Shown: positions 42,097 through 51,730, counted from the stretch's first letter. The stretch is 64,000 nt of DNA from Haloplasma contractile (GCA_016841945.1 JAENYC010000015.1:22230-86229); one strand, 5' to 3'. Notes: a model not told the origin generated them from the sequence alone. Numbers and translations are program-made.

Positions 42097-44643
42097 TTAT
42101 AAACCACATTTTAATTGTGCATTACAATTGGTACAAGTATTACATCCACCAATCTCTTCAACGGTTCCTTCTAAACAAATCGGACAGATATCGCCAACTT
42201 CAACCCCTATATTCTTATTTGCTTTTGTTCGAGGAGGATTAATGTGATCTTCTTTAGGTGGTTTTACTTCTGCTTTACTTTCAACTTCTAAACCAAGGTC
42301 AATTTGCTCGAGCTTATTTTCTTCTGCTTTTAGTGTTAAAACTTGCGCATCCCTAGAACCATCTACATAAACCGTACCACCTTTAGCACCACCCTTATAT
42401 AATCGTTCATAGACGCTTTCCACATCTTTAACAGAGAAACCACGAGGTGCATTGACGGTTTTTGAAATCGATGAATCTACCCAACGTTGTATAATACACT
42501 GAATATCAGCATGTTCCTCAGGTGATAACTGCATCGCACTCACAAATATATCAGGTAAAGTATCCTTAGTATATTCTTGATGAATATTTAAATATTCTTC
42601 AACGATATTCGCATTAACTTCAATAAACTTACCTAACCGTCCACTTCTAAAATAAGTAAAAGCAAAATAAGGTTCTAAGCCAGTTGAAACACCGACCATT
42701 GTACCAGTAGACCCGGTAGGTGCGATGGTTAATAAATGAGAATTTCTAATACCGTAAGTTAGAATTCCATCTTTAATAAAGCGAGGCATTTTCTTTAAAT
42801 ATCCTGATTTTACAAATAAATCTCTTGATCCCTTTGTTTCTAAGTATGGGAAACTACCTTTTTCTTTTGCCAAATCAATTGAAGTTTCATATGCAGTAGA
42901 TGCGATGTATTGAAACAATTGATCGACTAATTTATTTGCTGATGGGCTACCATAACGTTCATTACACCAAATCAACAAATCATGAAGCCCCATGATTCCT
43001 AAACCAATACGTCTTTCACCGAGTGCCTGTTCTTTATTCTCCTCTAAAAAGTACGGGGTAGAATCTATCACATTATCTTGCATTCTTACACCCGTTTGGA
43101 TTGTCTTGCGTAATTTTTCCCAATCGATGCGCCCTTCTCTTTTGTCTACCATATTTGCAAGATTTATGGCTGCCAAATTACATACGGAGTAAGGTGCTAA
43201 TGGTTGTTCACCACAAGGATTTGTCGCCACTACTTTTTGACCATATCCAACGGCATTCGTCATCTGATTGGCATTATCAATAAAGAAGATACCTGGTTCT
43301 GCTGAATAGGTTGCACATATATTAATTAAGTTCCACATCTCACGAGCTTTAATCCGTTTATAGGTTGTGACGCCATAGCCCATTGCTTCCCATTCACGCA
43401 CATCTCCTACTTCATGCCATTTTTCATCATATATTTGTTTTGTTTCCTTATCGTAGTTTGAAATATCAGGAAAACGTAATTCAAATTCTTCATCATTAAA
43501 TACAGCTTCCATAAATTCTTTCGTAATGGTAACCGATATATTCGCACCTGATAAAAACTCAGGATTATTTACTTCGTATCTTCCACCATCTCGAATCAAC
43601 TTTTTCGCTTTCAATACGATTTCATCTGAAAATGGTGATGGTGAAGAATCCTCAGCGACACGGATGATTTCTTTATACATATCGTATTCTTCATCAGAAA
43701 GTGGTACAAACTTTAATTTTTCTTTTGCGATTCTAATAATATCTTCATCTTGTAAGTTCTCTATTAAAAATTGAAGAATACGAGGATTTTGCATCTTAGA
43801 AATAATAAATTCTAATACATCAGGATGCCAATCAGAAAGCATAATCATTTGCGCACCACGGCGTGAACCTCCTTGTTCAACAAGGTGTGTTAAATTTGCG
43901 ATATCATTTAACCAACTCACTGCACCACTTGATTTTCCTCCAACACCTTTGGCTAATGAATGTTTTGGTCGTAATGAAGATCCATTGGTTCCAACTCCAC
44001 CGCCACGACTCATAATCTCCATGACTTGCTTACGATGATCACTAATCCCACCCCGTGAATCTTGAATAAACGGCATCACAAAGCAATTAAAATACGTCAC
44101 TTGGGTACCACTACCAGCACCATATAAAACACGTCCTGCAGGTACAAAATTTAGATTTCTTAGCTCATAAAAAAAATTTTCTTGCCATTCTTTTCTTTTT
44201 TCTGTACTTTTTTCATTTTTTGCTAGATCACGGGCAACACGTTTAGCTATCTGTTCATAAAAAATCTCTAGTGGTTTATCTATTGTATCAAGTTTTCGTT
44301 TGACTAGGCCTGTTTCAATTTCATCTTGTTCGCTTAAAATCCCCCTAAATTCTTCTTCAATTAAGATATCCGCAACACCATTTAAAGTATCAAGTTTTAC
44401 TACTTTCCCAATTCCGCGTGCAGGAAATTTAGGATCATCTTTCACCACAACTAATACAATATCATCTTCACTTAATGTCACTAAATTGATATCTTTTTGT
44501 GCATAACGGTCTAACATCACGAGTCTTGAAACCCCTGAATGGGTCGTATTCATCGACTCTTCAATAGGATAAAGATGTGGAAAATGATTCAAAATATCCT
44601 GATTCAACTTATTGACATACTCTTTTTCATAAGTTACCTGCAT
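42097..44643 (-). CDS. nrdJ: Adenosylcobalamin-dependent (class II) ribonucleotide reductase
   Basis: 848 residues. Makes dNTP precursors using a coenzyme B12 radical, so it works with or without oxygen. GGGVGTNGSSLRPK binds substrate, TNPCGEQPLAPYSVCNLAAI carries the active-site Cys and Glu, and LLTIAPTGSTGTMVGVSTG is class-typical. The C-terminus has CPIC...CNTCTNC...CGL, a Cys-rich tail likely involved in zinc binding and redox regeneration. No ATP-cone is evident. It implies a need for cobalamin, possibly imported by an ECF transporter. No NrdR box was seen upstream. Confidence 0.95.
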   Translation of the reverse strand: MQVTYEKEYVNKLNQDILNHFPHLYPIEESMNTTHSGVSRLVMLDRYAQKDINLVTLSEDDIVLVVVKDDPKFPARGIGKVVKLDTLNGVADILIEEEFRGILSEQDEIETGLVKRKLDTIDKPLEIFYEQIAKRVARDLAKNEKSTEKRKEWQENFFYELRNLNFVPAGRVLYGAGSGTQVTYFNCFVMPFIQDSRGGISDHRKQVMEIMSRGGGVGTNGSSLRPKHSLAKGVGGKSSGAVSWLNDIANLTHLVEQGGSRRGAQMIMLSDWHPDVLEFIISKMQNPRILQFLIENLQDEDIIRIAKEKLKFVPLSDEEYDMYKEIIRVAEDSSPSPFSDEIVLKAKKLIRDGGRYEVNNPEFLSGANISVTITKEFMEAVFNDEEFELRFPDISNYDKETKQIYDEKWHEVGDVREWEAMGYGVTTYKRIKAREMWNLINICATYSAEPGIFFIDNANQMTNAVGYGQKVVATNPCGEQPLAPYSVCNLAAINLANMVDKREGRIDWEKLRKTIQTGVRMQDNVIDSTPYFLEENKEQALGERRIGLGIMGLHDLLIWCNERYGSPSANKLVDQLFQYIASTAYETSIDLAKEKGSFPYLETKGSRDLFVKSGYLKKMPRFIKDGILTYGIRNSHLLTIAPTGSTGTMVGVSTGLEPYFAFTYFRSGRLGKFIEVNANIVEEYLNIHQEYTKDTLPDIFVSAMQLSPEEHADIQCIIQRWVDSSISKTVNAPRGFSVKDVESVYERLYKGGAKGGTVYVDGSRDAQVLTLKAEENKLEQIDLGLEVESKAEVKPPKEDHINPPRTKANKNIGVEVGDICPICLEGTVEEIGGCNTCTNCNAQLKCGL

Positions 44644-44678
44644 GTAAATCCTCCTCTTAAAAAAATATTCTAATATGA

Positions 44679-44707
44679 ATTATATACGAATTAATAGACG
44701 AAAACAA
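44679..44707 (-). promoter_or_regulatory. Promoter of nrdJ
   Basis: Minus strand: TTGTTT (44702-44707), 17 bases, TATAAT (44679-44684), 36 bases before the nrdJ start. It lies in the 179-base divergent region shared with the ClpC-like gene; I found no good promoter for the plus strand there. Confidence 0.65.
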
Positions 44708-44822
44708 TAAATTAACGACAAATTAACATAATTGAAAAATATAAGGAAATTATTTTTTAATTATACGCAATAATCAATCCCCACTGTCATATACCTTTAA
44801 TAAGAAAGAAGGGTGATTGACA

Positions 44823-46862
44823 ATGTATGAAAAATTTTCTAGCCAGGCAAAGGGAATTATCATTAGAAGCCATCGTTATGCATTGAATCAAAATGAATAT
44901 GTAGTGGGTACAGAGTTTCTTTTATTATCTTTATATAATGAACCAAATAGCAGTTGTCAAATATTATTAAAAGAATTAAAATATGATGAAAAACAAATCC
45001 TAGATGAAATTAAAAATATTAATGTCTTTCGAAAAAATATTCCTGGTCTTGTCATCTACACACCAAAATTTCGTTCGATTCTCGATAAAGCTTTAGAAAT
45101 CAGTAAAGAAACAGAAGCTGATTTAGTTTATGAAGAACATTTATTTTTAGCCTTACTCCAAACACCTGATTGTATCGCAAACCAACTACTTCAAAACCTA
45201 GATATTGATATAGATGATTTGATTTCTGAAATACTTGATGTAATGGGGTGGGATCTATCTGAATCAAGTGAAAAAAAGCATTATATGAATCATTTCTCCT
45301 TCGTTGAAAATATCACTTTATTAGTCAAGAAAGATAAATTACTTCCTTTAATCGGCAGAAAAAATATCATCAGTCGTATCACTAATATTCTAAATAAAAG
45401 AAATAAACGTAATGTGATATTAATTGGAAATGCTGGAGTTGGTAAAACCGCCATAGTTGAAGGGTTAGCACAAAAATACTATAAAGAAAATGTGAATAAA
45501 CAAGTCATATCCCTTAATATCACTTCATTATTAGCCGGTACTAAGTATCGAGGAGATTTTGAACAAAGAATTAAGGATTTCTTAGAATCTGTAAGAAATA
45601 AAGATGATATCATCGTCTTTATTGATGAAATACACAATATCATTAATGTTGGAAATGGTGATAGTAATTTAGACGTTGCCAATATATTAAAACCAAGTTT
45701 AGCACGAGGTGAAATCAATTGTATTGGCGCAACTACAATTGATGAATACTATAAACACATCGCAAATGATGGCGCATTATCAAGACGTTTCCTCCCCATT
45801 TTTGTTGATGAACCCACACTAGAAGAAACCATTCATATTTTAGTTCATATCAAAGAATACTTTGAGAAGTTTCATCAAATATCGATTCCAACAACAATTA
45901 TTCCTTATTTATGTGAACGCGTTGAAAAAGCCATCATCAATAGATATTTTCCTGATAAAGCCATCGATGTTTTAGATGAAGCTTGTTCTTATGCAAAACT
46001 CAATCAATTAAAAAAAGTAACATTTCCTATGATTGATCATATGATTAAAACAATCAATAATCAACATTATACTAAAAATAGTTTAGACAAACTAGAGCAT
46101 TACACTTTTTTAAAGAAATATTTCTTACGTTATTATAGTAATATTAAAACATCTTATCAACCCATTATCAGTATGATATGTCAATATAAAAATGAGGAAC
46201 AATTAAGTCGCTTTATTGATGATATTGCGCTTATATTTAATATTCGCCAAGAAGCCATCAAAAAAATTAATCTTAATAATTTTACTGATGAGCATAGTAT
46301 ATCAAATTTAATCGGGTCTCCACCAGGATATGTCGGATTTGATAATCCAAATACCTTAACTAAATTTGTACAAAAATATCCCAGATCAATTATTTTATTG
46401 AAAAACATTGAAAACTGTGCAATCAATATCATACAATTATTTAAAGATATATTAAATAGTGGGTATATTGAAGATTTAGCTAACAACAAAATCTATTTTA
46501 CTAATACAATAATAATAGCGACAGAGAATTCCATTGGCCATTCAATTGGTTTCTTAAATGTTGAAATCAATCAAAAATATAAAGGAGAACTCTATTTTAA
46601 TGAAAAAATCAATTTAACCCACTACATTGACAAGAAAGAAAAAGATAAACACAAATCCATGCTTGAAAAATATATTTTCTATTTCAAAAACAATGATATT
46701 GATCTTCGATTTGAAGATTTTAATCATATTGTTTCTCATATTGAAGAAAATAATGAATGTGAACTAGAAAATATTTTATTTGAAATGCTATTTCATCATA
46801 AACCTAAAAATGTTCTTATTGAATATGATGAAAAGGAAAAAAGTTTTATTATTAAGAAATAA
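44823..46862 (+). CDS. ClpC-like AAA+ protein with degenerate second ATPase domain
   Basis: 679 residues against about 810 for ClpC; start ATG at 44823 after GAAGGGTG. Residues 1-145 are a Clp N-domain repeat pair. D1 is intact: Walker A GNAGVGKT (202-209), Walker B FIDEIHN with D268/E269, sensor IGATT, arginine finger GALSRRF and pore KYRG. The ClpC middle coiled-coil is missing or reduced. D2 aligns without gaps to ClpC, but GPTGVGKT is YKNEEQLS (455-462) and LLDEIE is LLKNIE (K527, N528). GSPPGYVGF (498-506) and the ClpP-docking-like IGF (575-577) remain. It precedes radA as clpC does in Bacillus, without ctsR, mcsA or mcsB. Confidence 0.88.
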   Translation: MYEKFSSQAKGIIIRSHRYALNQNEYVVGTEFLLLSLYNEPNSSCQILLKELKYDEKQILDEIKNINVFRKNIPGLVIYTPKFRSILDKALEISKETEADLVYEEHLFLALLQTPDCIANQLLQNLDIDIDDLISEILDVMGWDLSESSEKKHYMNHFSFVENITLLVKKDKLLPLIGRKNIISRITNILNKRNKRNVILIGNAGVGKTAIVEGLAQKYYKENVNKQVISLNITSLLAGTKYRGDFEQRIKDFLESVRNKDDIIVFIDEIHNIINVGNGDSNLDVANILKPSLARGEINCIGATTIDEYYKHIANDGALSRRFLPIFVDEPTLEETIHILVHIKEYFEKFHQISIPTTIIPYLCERVEKAIINRYFPDKAIDVLDEACSYAKLNQLKKVTFPMIDHMIKTINNQHYTKNSLDKLEHYTFLKKYFLRYYSNIKTSYQPIISMICQYKNEEQLSRFIDDIALIFNIRQEAIKKINLNNFTDEHSISNLIGSPPGYVGFDNPNTLTKFVQKYPRSIILLKNIENCAINIIQLFKDILNSGYIEDLANNKIYFTNTIIIATENSIGHSIGFLNVEINQKYKGELYFNEKINLTHYIDKKEKDKHKSMLEKYIFYFKNNDIDLRFEDFNHIVSHIEENNECELENILFEMLFHHKPKNVLIEYDEKEKSFIIKK

Positions 46863-46920
46863 CATAGCATTCTCTTCATAAATACGTTATAATTCACTTA
46901 ATAGGAATGAGGAGGATGCT

Positions 46921-48294
46921 ATGGCTAAGACAAAAACAATTTTTTATTGCAAGGAATGTGGACATGAAACATTAAAATGGGTAGGAAAATGTCCGGGATG
47001 TGGACAATATAATACTATGGTAGAAGAAATAAAAGAAAAAAAGAATAAACACCATATGAATGTATCAACACCCACAAATAATCGACCACAAAAGATAAAT
47101 GAATTAAAAATAGATGAAAAAATTCGTTCTAAAACATCTTTAAATGAGTTAAATCGTGTATTAGGTGGTGGCATTGTATCTGGTTCTTTAGTATTAATAG
47201 GAGGAGACCCTGGTATAGGCAAATCAACCTTATTAATTCAAATGTGTGATAGTGTTGCCCTAAACGGCGTTGTGTTATATGTAAGTGGAGAAGAATCTCT
47301 ATCACAAATTAAAGAAAGAGCGTTAAGATTACATATACAGTCTGAGCAATTATTTATTTATTCAGAAAATAACTTGTTATCCATTATGAATCAAGTAGAT
47401 CATATAAAACCTGATTTTTTAATCATCGATTCAATACAAACGATCTATTTAGATTATATAGATTCAGCACCAGGAAGTGTCTCTCAAGTAAGGGAATGTA
47501 CACAAAACCTCATGAAATTAGCGAAAATGAAAAACATATCAACTTTTATAGTGGGTCATGTGACAAAAGATGGGGCGATTGCAGGACCAAGAATGCTTGA
47601 ACATATGGTAGATACAGTTTTATATTTCGAAGGTGATAACCATCATACCTTTAGAATATTAAGGGCAGTTAAAAATCGTTTTGGTTCAACCAATGAAATT
47701 GGGGTTTTTGATATGAGAGAAGATGGACTAATTGAAGTACAAAATCCATCGGGGATTTTTCTTGAAGACCGCTCCTTAGGATATGCGGGTACAAGTGTCG
47801 TTGCAGGTATAGAAGGGACACGACCTGTCTTAATAGAAATACAAGCATTATTAGCACCGACCTCATTTAATAATCCAAAAAGAACCGCATCAGGAATTGA
47901 TCACAATAAACTTTCTCTATTAATTGCCGTGATTGAAAAAAGATTGGGATATGTCATGCAAAATCAAGATGCTTTTATAAAAGTAACCGGTGGGGCAAAA
48001 ATCATTGAACCTGCAGCCGATTTAGCCATATTAATGAGTATCGTCTCTAGTTATAAAAATAAGGCCCTATGTCCACAAGATGTCTATATCGGAGAAGTGG
48101 GATTAACAGGTGAGGTAAGACGCGTATCACGAATTGAATCAAGATGTCAAGAGGCTTATAAAATGGGATTTAAAAGAGCGTTTATACCTAAAAAAGATAT
48201 GGAGAAGTATCAATTACCAAAAGATTTTACTGTAATCGGAGTTGATAATATCGATGAGGTTGTGAAAAAGACATTCTCTGATACTTCATTTTAA
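46921..48294 (+). CDS. radA: DNA repair protein RadA (Sms)
   Basis: 457 residues. Zinc finger CKECGHETLKWVGKCPGCG, RecA-like ATPase GGDPGIGKSTLL, the family-specific KNRFGSTNEIG, and a Lon-protease-like C-terminal domain. RadA drives branch migration in recombination. It follows the clpC-like gene as in Bacillus, but disA and yacL do not follow it here. Confidence 0.96.
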   Translation: MAKTKTIFYCKECGHETLKWVGKCPGCGQYNTMVEEIKEKKNKHHMNVSTPTNNRPQKINELKIDEKIRSKTSLNELNRVLGGGIVSGSLVLIGGDPGIGKSTLLIQMCDSVALNGVVLYVSGEESLSQIKERALRLHIQSEQLFIYSENNLLSIMNQVDHIKPDFLIIDSIQTIYLDYIDSAPGSVSQVRECTQNLMKLAKMKNISTFIVGHVTKDGAIAGPRMLEHMVDTVLYFEGDNHHTFRILRAVKNRFGSTNEIGVFDMREDGLIEVQNPSGIFLEDRSLGYAGTSVVAGIEGTRPVLIEIQALLAPTSFNNPKRTASGIDHNKLSLLIAVIEKRLGYVMQNQDAFIKVTGGAKIIEPAADLAILMSIVSSYKNKALCPQDVYIGEVGLTGEVRRVSRIESRCQEAYKMGFKRAFIPKKDMEKYQLPKDFTVIGVDNIDEVVKKTFSDTSF

Positions 48295-48309
48295 ATTAGA
48301 GGTGTTAAA

Positions 48310-48834
48310 ATGAAAATTGATTTTATCCCAATTGATTTTACCAATATGAACGATTGTGCTATTTTAGCAAAATGGTTCAACGACCCAGAAATCAGTTATT
48401 TAATTACACCTAATTTTTATCAAGGACCATTAGGATATGTATCGCCTGATTATGTTTCTCAATTAAATGTTTATACCAAGTATGAAAAACATGCATTTTT
48501 TATTGTCTGCGACAATTATATCATAGGCGATGTCAATATATTGGATCATCCAGATTTTCTATTAAAGAAAGATAATCTATCTTGCTGGTTGGGTATCACG
48601 ATAGGAGAAAAAGCCTATCAAGGCTTAGGCGTCGGAAAAGAGGCGATGCGATTTATTGAGAAGTATGCCAAGGACTTGGGTTATGAGAGAATGGAGTTAG
48701 GTGTATTTGAATTTAATCAAAAGGCGATTCAATTTTATAAAGACTTAGGTTATACACAAATTGGAAAAATACCACGGTTCACCTTTTATAATGGTAGATG
48801 GTATGACGATATAAGATTCGAAAAATATCTATAG
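48310..48834 (+). CDS. GNAT family N-acetyltransferase (RimJ/RimL type)
   Basis: 174 residues. WLGITIGEKAYQGLGVGKEA contains the Q/RxxGxG/A acetyl-CoA loop, followed by MELGVFEFNQKAIQFYKDLG, the usual GNAT C-terminal part. Substrate unknown. 15 bases after radA and 8 bases before the methyltransferase, so probably one operon. Confidence 0.82.
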   Translation: MKIDFIPIDFTNMNDCAILAKWFNDPEISYLITPNFYQGPLGYVSPDYVSQLNVYTKYEKHAFFIVCDNYIIGDVNILDHPDFLLKKDNLSCWLGITIGEKAYQGLGVGKEAMRFIEKYAKDLGYERMELGVFEFNQKAIQFYKDLGYTQIGKIPRFTFYNGRWYDDIRFEKYL

Positions 48835-48842
48835 GAGGAATT

Positions 48843-49706
48843 ATGCTTTTAGTCAGTGATAAGTGGAAAGATTTTACACTAATTGATGCAGGAGATAACG
48901 AGAAAATTGAAAAGTGGGGGAAATATATACTGAGACGTCCTGATCCACAGGCAATATGGCCACGTCAGGACTTTTCGTCATGGGAACGATACGATGGATA
49001 CTATGAAAGAAGTCGTACAGGTGGTGGAAGATGGAAAATCCATGCTTTTCCAAAATCTTGGACCATCAATTATCATGATTTAAAATTTTATATACGTCCC
49101 ACTGGATTTAAACATACCGGTTTATTCCCTGAACAAGCAGTGAATTGGGATTTTATGATCAACAAAATTAAACAAGCAGACAGACCAATTAAGGTTTTAA
49201 ATTTATTTGCCTATACGGGTGGCGCAACCGTTGCTTGTTGCTATGCAGGAGCAGAAGTTTGCCATGTGGATTCGGCCAAAGGCGTTGTCTCATGGGCAAA
49301 AGAAAATATTCAATTATCAAACTTAGAAGATAGGCAAGTCCGCTTTATTGTTGATGATGTCATCAAGTTTGTAGAGCGAGAAATAAGAAGAGGACGCACT
49401 TACGATGCCATCATCATGGACCCTCCAGTTTTTGGGCGAGGGACTAAAAATGAAGTATGGCGCATTGAAGAAAAGTTAGTTAGTCTTATCAATTTAACCT
49501 TAGATGTTTTAAGTAATGAACCACTTTTTTATATCATTAACAGTTACACCTCCGCTTTCTCACCCATCGTTTTACACAATATCATGGAAACCACGTTAAA
49601 TAAAAGATACCCTGGTACTCTACAATCCGGAGAGTTAGGACTTAAAACATCAAAAACTCATCTCATCCTACCTTGTGGTATTTATTCTCGTTGGGAGAGA
49701 CCATAA
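48843..49706 (+). CDS. RlmI-like SAM-dependent methyltransferase
   Basis: 287 residues. SAM motif I is VLNLFAYTGGATVACCYAGA (about 120-139), followed by the acidic loop HVDSAKG and the catalytic-type IIMDPPVFGRG. This is the PF10672/YccW-like rRNA methyltransferase group, though without the N-terminal PUA domain of RlmI. Its stop overlaps the next start (TAATG). Target nucleotide unknown. Confidence 0.8.
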   Translation: MLLVSDKWKDFTLIDAGDNEKIEKWGKYILRRPDPQAIWPRQDFSSWERYDGYYERSRTGGGRWKIHAFPKSWTINYHDLKFYIRPTGFKHTGLFPEQAVNWDFMINKIKQADRPIKVLNLFAYTGGATVACCYAGAEVCHVDSAKGVVSWAKENIQLSNLEDRQVRFIVDDVIKFVEREIRRGRTYDAIIMDPPVFGRGTKNEVWRIEEKLVSLINLTLDVLSNEPLFYIINSYTSAFSPIVLHNIMETTLNKRYPGTLQSGELGLKTSKTHLILPCGIYSRWERP

Positions 49707-50359
49707 TGGAAATACTATATGAAGACAATCATCTCATTGTCGTTGTTAAAGAACCAGGGATATTGAGTCAGGCAGATAGAACCGGTGATGAAGATTTATT
49801 AACGCTTATTAAAAGATATATCAAACAAAAATATCATAAACCAGGTAATGTGTTTTTAGGACTTGTTCATCGATTAGACCGTATGGTTGGCGGTGTGATG
49901 GTCTTTGCGAAAACGAGTAAAGCAGCAAGTAGATTAAGTGATCAAATCAGAAAACATACATTTCAAAAAAAGTATTTAGCCGTCGTCCATGGTAAAACCA
50001 AACAAGAAGATACATTGGTTCACTATTTACTCAAGAATAAAAAGACAAACACTGTAAAAATAGATCCCTCAAATCAAGCAAAACGAGCAGAGTTGTACTA
50101 TCTATCATTGGATTATAAAGAAGACTTATCCTTAGTCGACATTGATTTAAAAACAGGTAGACCTCACCAAATTCGAGTTCAGTTTAAAGAAATCCATCAC
50201 CCATTAATGGGTGATAAAAAATATGGCATTAAAGATAGGGCCAAAAACATTGCTTTATATGCCTATCATTTATCTTTCAATCATCCCACTACTAAAGAAA
50301 GACTCACCTTTACAAATAAACCTCATGAACAAAATCCATTTAATCTCTTCTCATTTTAA
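49706..50359 (+). CDS. RluA-family pseudouridine synthase
   Basis: 217 residues from the ATG overlapping the previous stop. HRLDRMVGGVMVFAKT carries the catalytic Asp and GRPHQIRVQF the second RluA motif. No S4 domain, so it belongs to the small RluA/TruC-like group acting on rRNA or tRNA. It is coupled to the methyltransferase, giving an RNA-modification pair. Confidence 0.88.
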   Translation: MEILYEDNHLIVVVKEPGILSQADRTGDEDLLTLIKRYIKQKYHKPGNVFLGLVHRLDRMVGGVMVFAKTSKAASRLSDQIRKHTFQKKYLAVVHGKTKQEDTLVHYLLKNKKTNTVKIDPSNQAKRAELYYLSLDYKEDLSLVDIDLKTGRPHQIRVQFKEIHHPLMGDKKYGIKDRAKNIALYAYHLSFNHPTTKERLTFTNKPHEQNPFNLFSF

Positions 50360-50388
50360 TTGAATAGAGCGAAGAGATTTGCTATAAT
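50360..50388 (+). promoter_or_regulatory. Promoter of the small Cys-rich gene
   Basis: TTGAAT (50360-50365), 17 bases, TGCTATAAT extended -10 with hexamer 50383-50388. A strong promoter for a short monocistronic gene. Confidence 0.8.
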
Positions 50389-50418
50389 AGTACAGTATTT
50401 AATAGAAAGGATGATATA

Positions 50419-50667
50419 ATGGCTAAAATAGTGTCAAAATGTGGCTGTGAATTCGATAATAATCAAGCTGTTGCTGATAGAGTTCGTGAAAAAGGTGTAG
50501 AAAATGAACCGATGCCAACACCTGCAAAAATTAAATGTGTTTGCAATCAAACAATTGAAATGACCACGCTTCTCTACAAGTGTCCACACTGTCAAATGAC
50601 ATATGCCGTTACACCCTGTTCAGCATCAGATCACGATTATATCGTAAAAGCTGGGATAGATTACTAA
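50419..50667 (+). CDS. Small cysteine-rich protein, unknown function
   Basis: 82 residues. Cysteines are arranged as CGC (8-10), CVC (40-42), CPHC (55-58) and Cys67. This suggests one or two metal sites, but no known zinc-ribbon family is recognised. It has its own strong promoter and its own terminator, so it is expressed as a single unit. No signal peptide or membrane segment. Real gene is likely; function unknown. Confidence 0.8.
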   Translation: MAKIVSKCGCEFDNNQAVADRVREKGVENEPMPTPAKIKCVCNQTIEMTTLLYKCPHCQMTYAVTPCSASDHDYIVKAGIDY

Positions 50668-50668
50668 C

Positions 50669-50695
50669 GCTTCACTTTTTTAGTGAAGTTTTTTA
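50669..50695 (+). terminator. Terminator after the Cys-rich gene
   Basis: CTTCACT / AGTGAAG stem with a T-rich loop, followed by TTTTTTA. Confidence 0.88.
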
Positions 50696-50719
50696 TATTA
50701 GTAGACGGAGGAAAAGTAA

Positions 50720-51730
50720 ATGAATAGAGAATTAGCTTTAGAGTTTTCACGTGTAACAGAAGCAGCTGCACTCGCTGCTTATAAATGGTTAGGTCGAGGT
50801 GATAAAAACAATGCAGACCTTGCAGCTGTCACTGTCATGCGCACCATCTTAAATAGAATTAAAATCAACGGAGAAATTGTTATAGGTGAGGGTGAAATAG
50901 ATGAGGCACCCATGTTATATATTGGAGAAAAAGTTGGGAATAGTCAAGGCGCACTTGTTGATATCGCGGTTGACCCCATTGAAGGAACTCGAATGACTGC
51001 ACTCGGCCAAAATAATGCTTTATCAGTACTTGCCGTTGGTGAAAAGAATGCATTCTTAAAAGCACCTGATATGTACATGGAAAAATTAATCGTTGGCCCA
51101 AAAGCGAAGGGTGTTATCGATTTAAATTTACCTATTATAGAAAATATGAAACGAATTGCCTATAAATTAAATAAAAAAATGACAGAGTTAACAGTCATTA
51201 CACTTGCTAAACCTAGACATTTTGAATTAATTAAAGATATGCAAAAAGCTGGAATACGTGTTTATGCGATTCCAGATGGCGATGTTGCTGCATCCATATT
51301 AACCTGTATGCCTTTTAGTGATGTAGATGTCCTTTATTGTATTGGTGGTGCACCAGAAGGTGTCGTTTCTGCAGCTGTTATTACCGCATTGGGCGGAGAC
51401 ATGAACGCCAAATTAAAATTACGACATGAGGTAAAAGGAAATACCCTTCTAAATCAACAAATCGCAGAAATTGAACAAATGAGATGTATAAAAATGGATG
51501 TTCCACTAAATGTAATATTGAAAATTAATGACTTAGTTAAAAACGATAATATTATATTTTCTGCAACAGGTATCACTAAAGGAGATTTATTAGATGGTAT
51601 AACTAAAAATGGAACGATAGCTGAAACTGAGACTTTGTTAATACGTGGAAAAACTGGCACAATTAGAAGAATACAATCCATACATGATTTAGAAAAGAAA
51701 GATCCTGACTTATATCAATACTTTGTTTAA
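50720..51730 (+). CDS. glpX: Class II fructose-1,6-bisphosphatase GlpX
   Basis: 336 residues. Hydrolyses fructose-1,6-bisphosphate in gluconeogenesis. AAYKWLGRGDKNNADLAAV, EIVIGEGEIDEAPMLYIGE and AVDPIEGTR are the Li+-sensitive phosphatase metal-binding motifs; GGAPEGVVSAAVI is GlpX-typical. Preceded by GGAGG. It is alone between a terminator and ispD. Confidence 0.95.
   Translation: MNRELALEFSRVTEAAALAAYKWLGRGDKNNADLAAVTVMRTILNRIKINGEIVIGEGEIDEAPMLYIGEKVGNSQGALVDIAVDPIEGTRMTALGQNNALSVLAVGEKNAFLKAPDMYMEKLIVGPKAKGVIDLNLPIIENMKRIAYKLNKKMTELTVITLAKPRHFELIKDMQKAGIRVYAIPDGDVAASILTCMPFSDVDVLYCIGGAPEGVVSAAVITALGGDMNAKLKLRHEVKGNTLLNQQIAEIEQMRCIKMDVPLNVILKINDLVKNDNIIFSATGITKGDLLDGITKNGTIAETETLLIRGKTGTIRRIQSIHDLEKKDPDLYQYFV

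Noticed and set aside
44644..44822. CtsR operator or NrdR box in the divergent nrdJ/clpC-like region
   Set aside because: No tandem GGTCAAA-type heptads and no ACACWATATNTNGTGT-type pair could be found.
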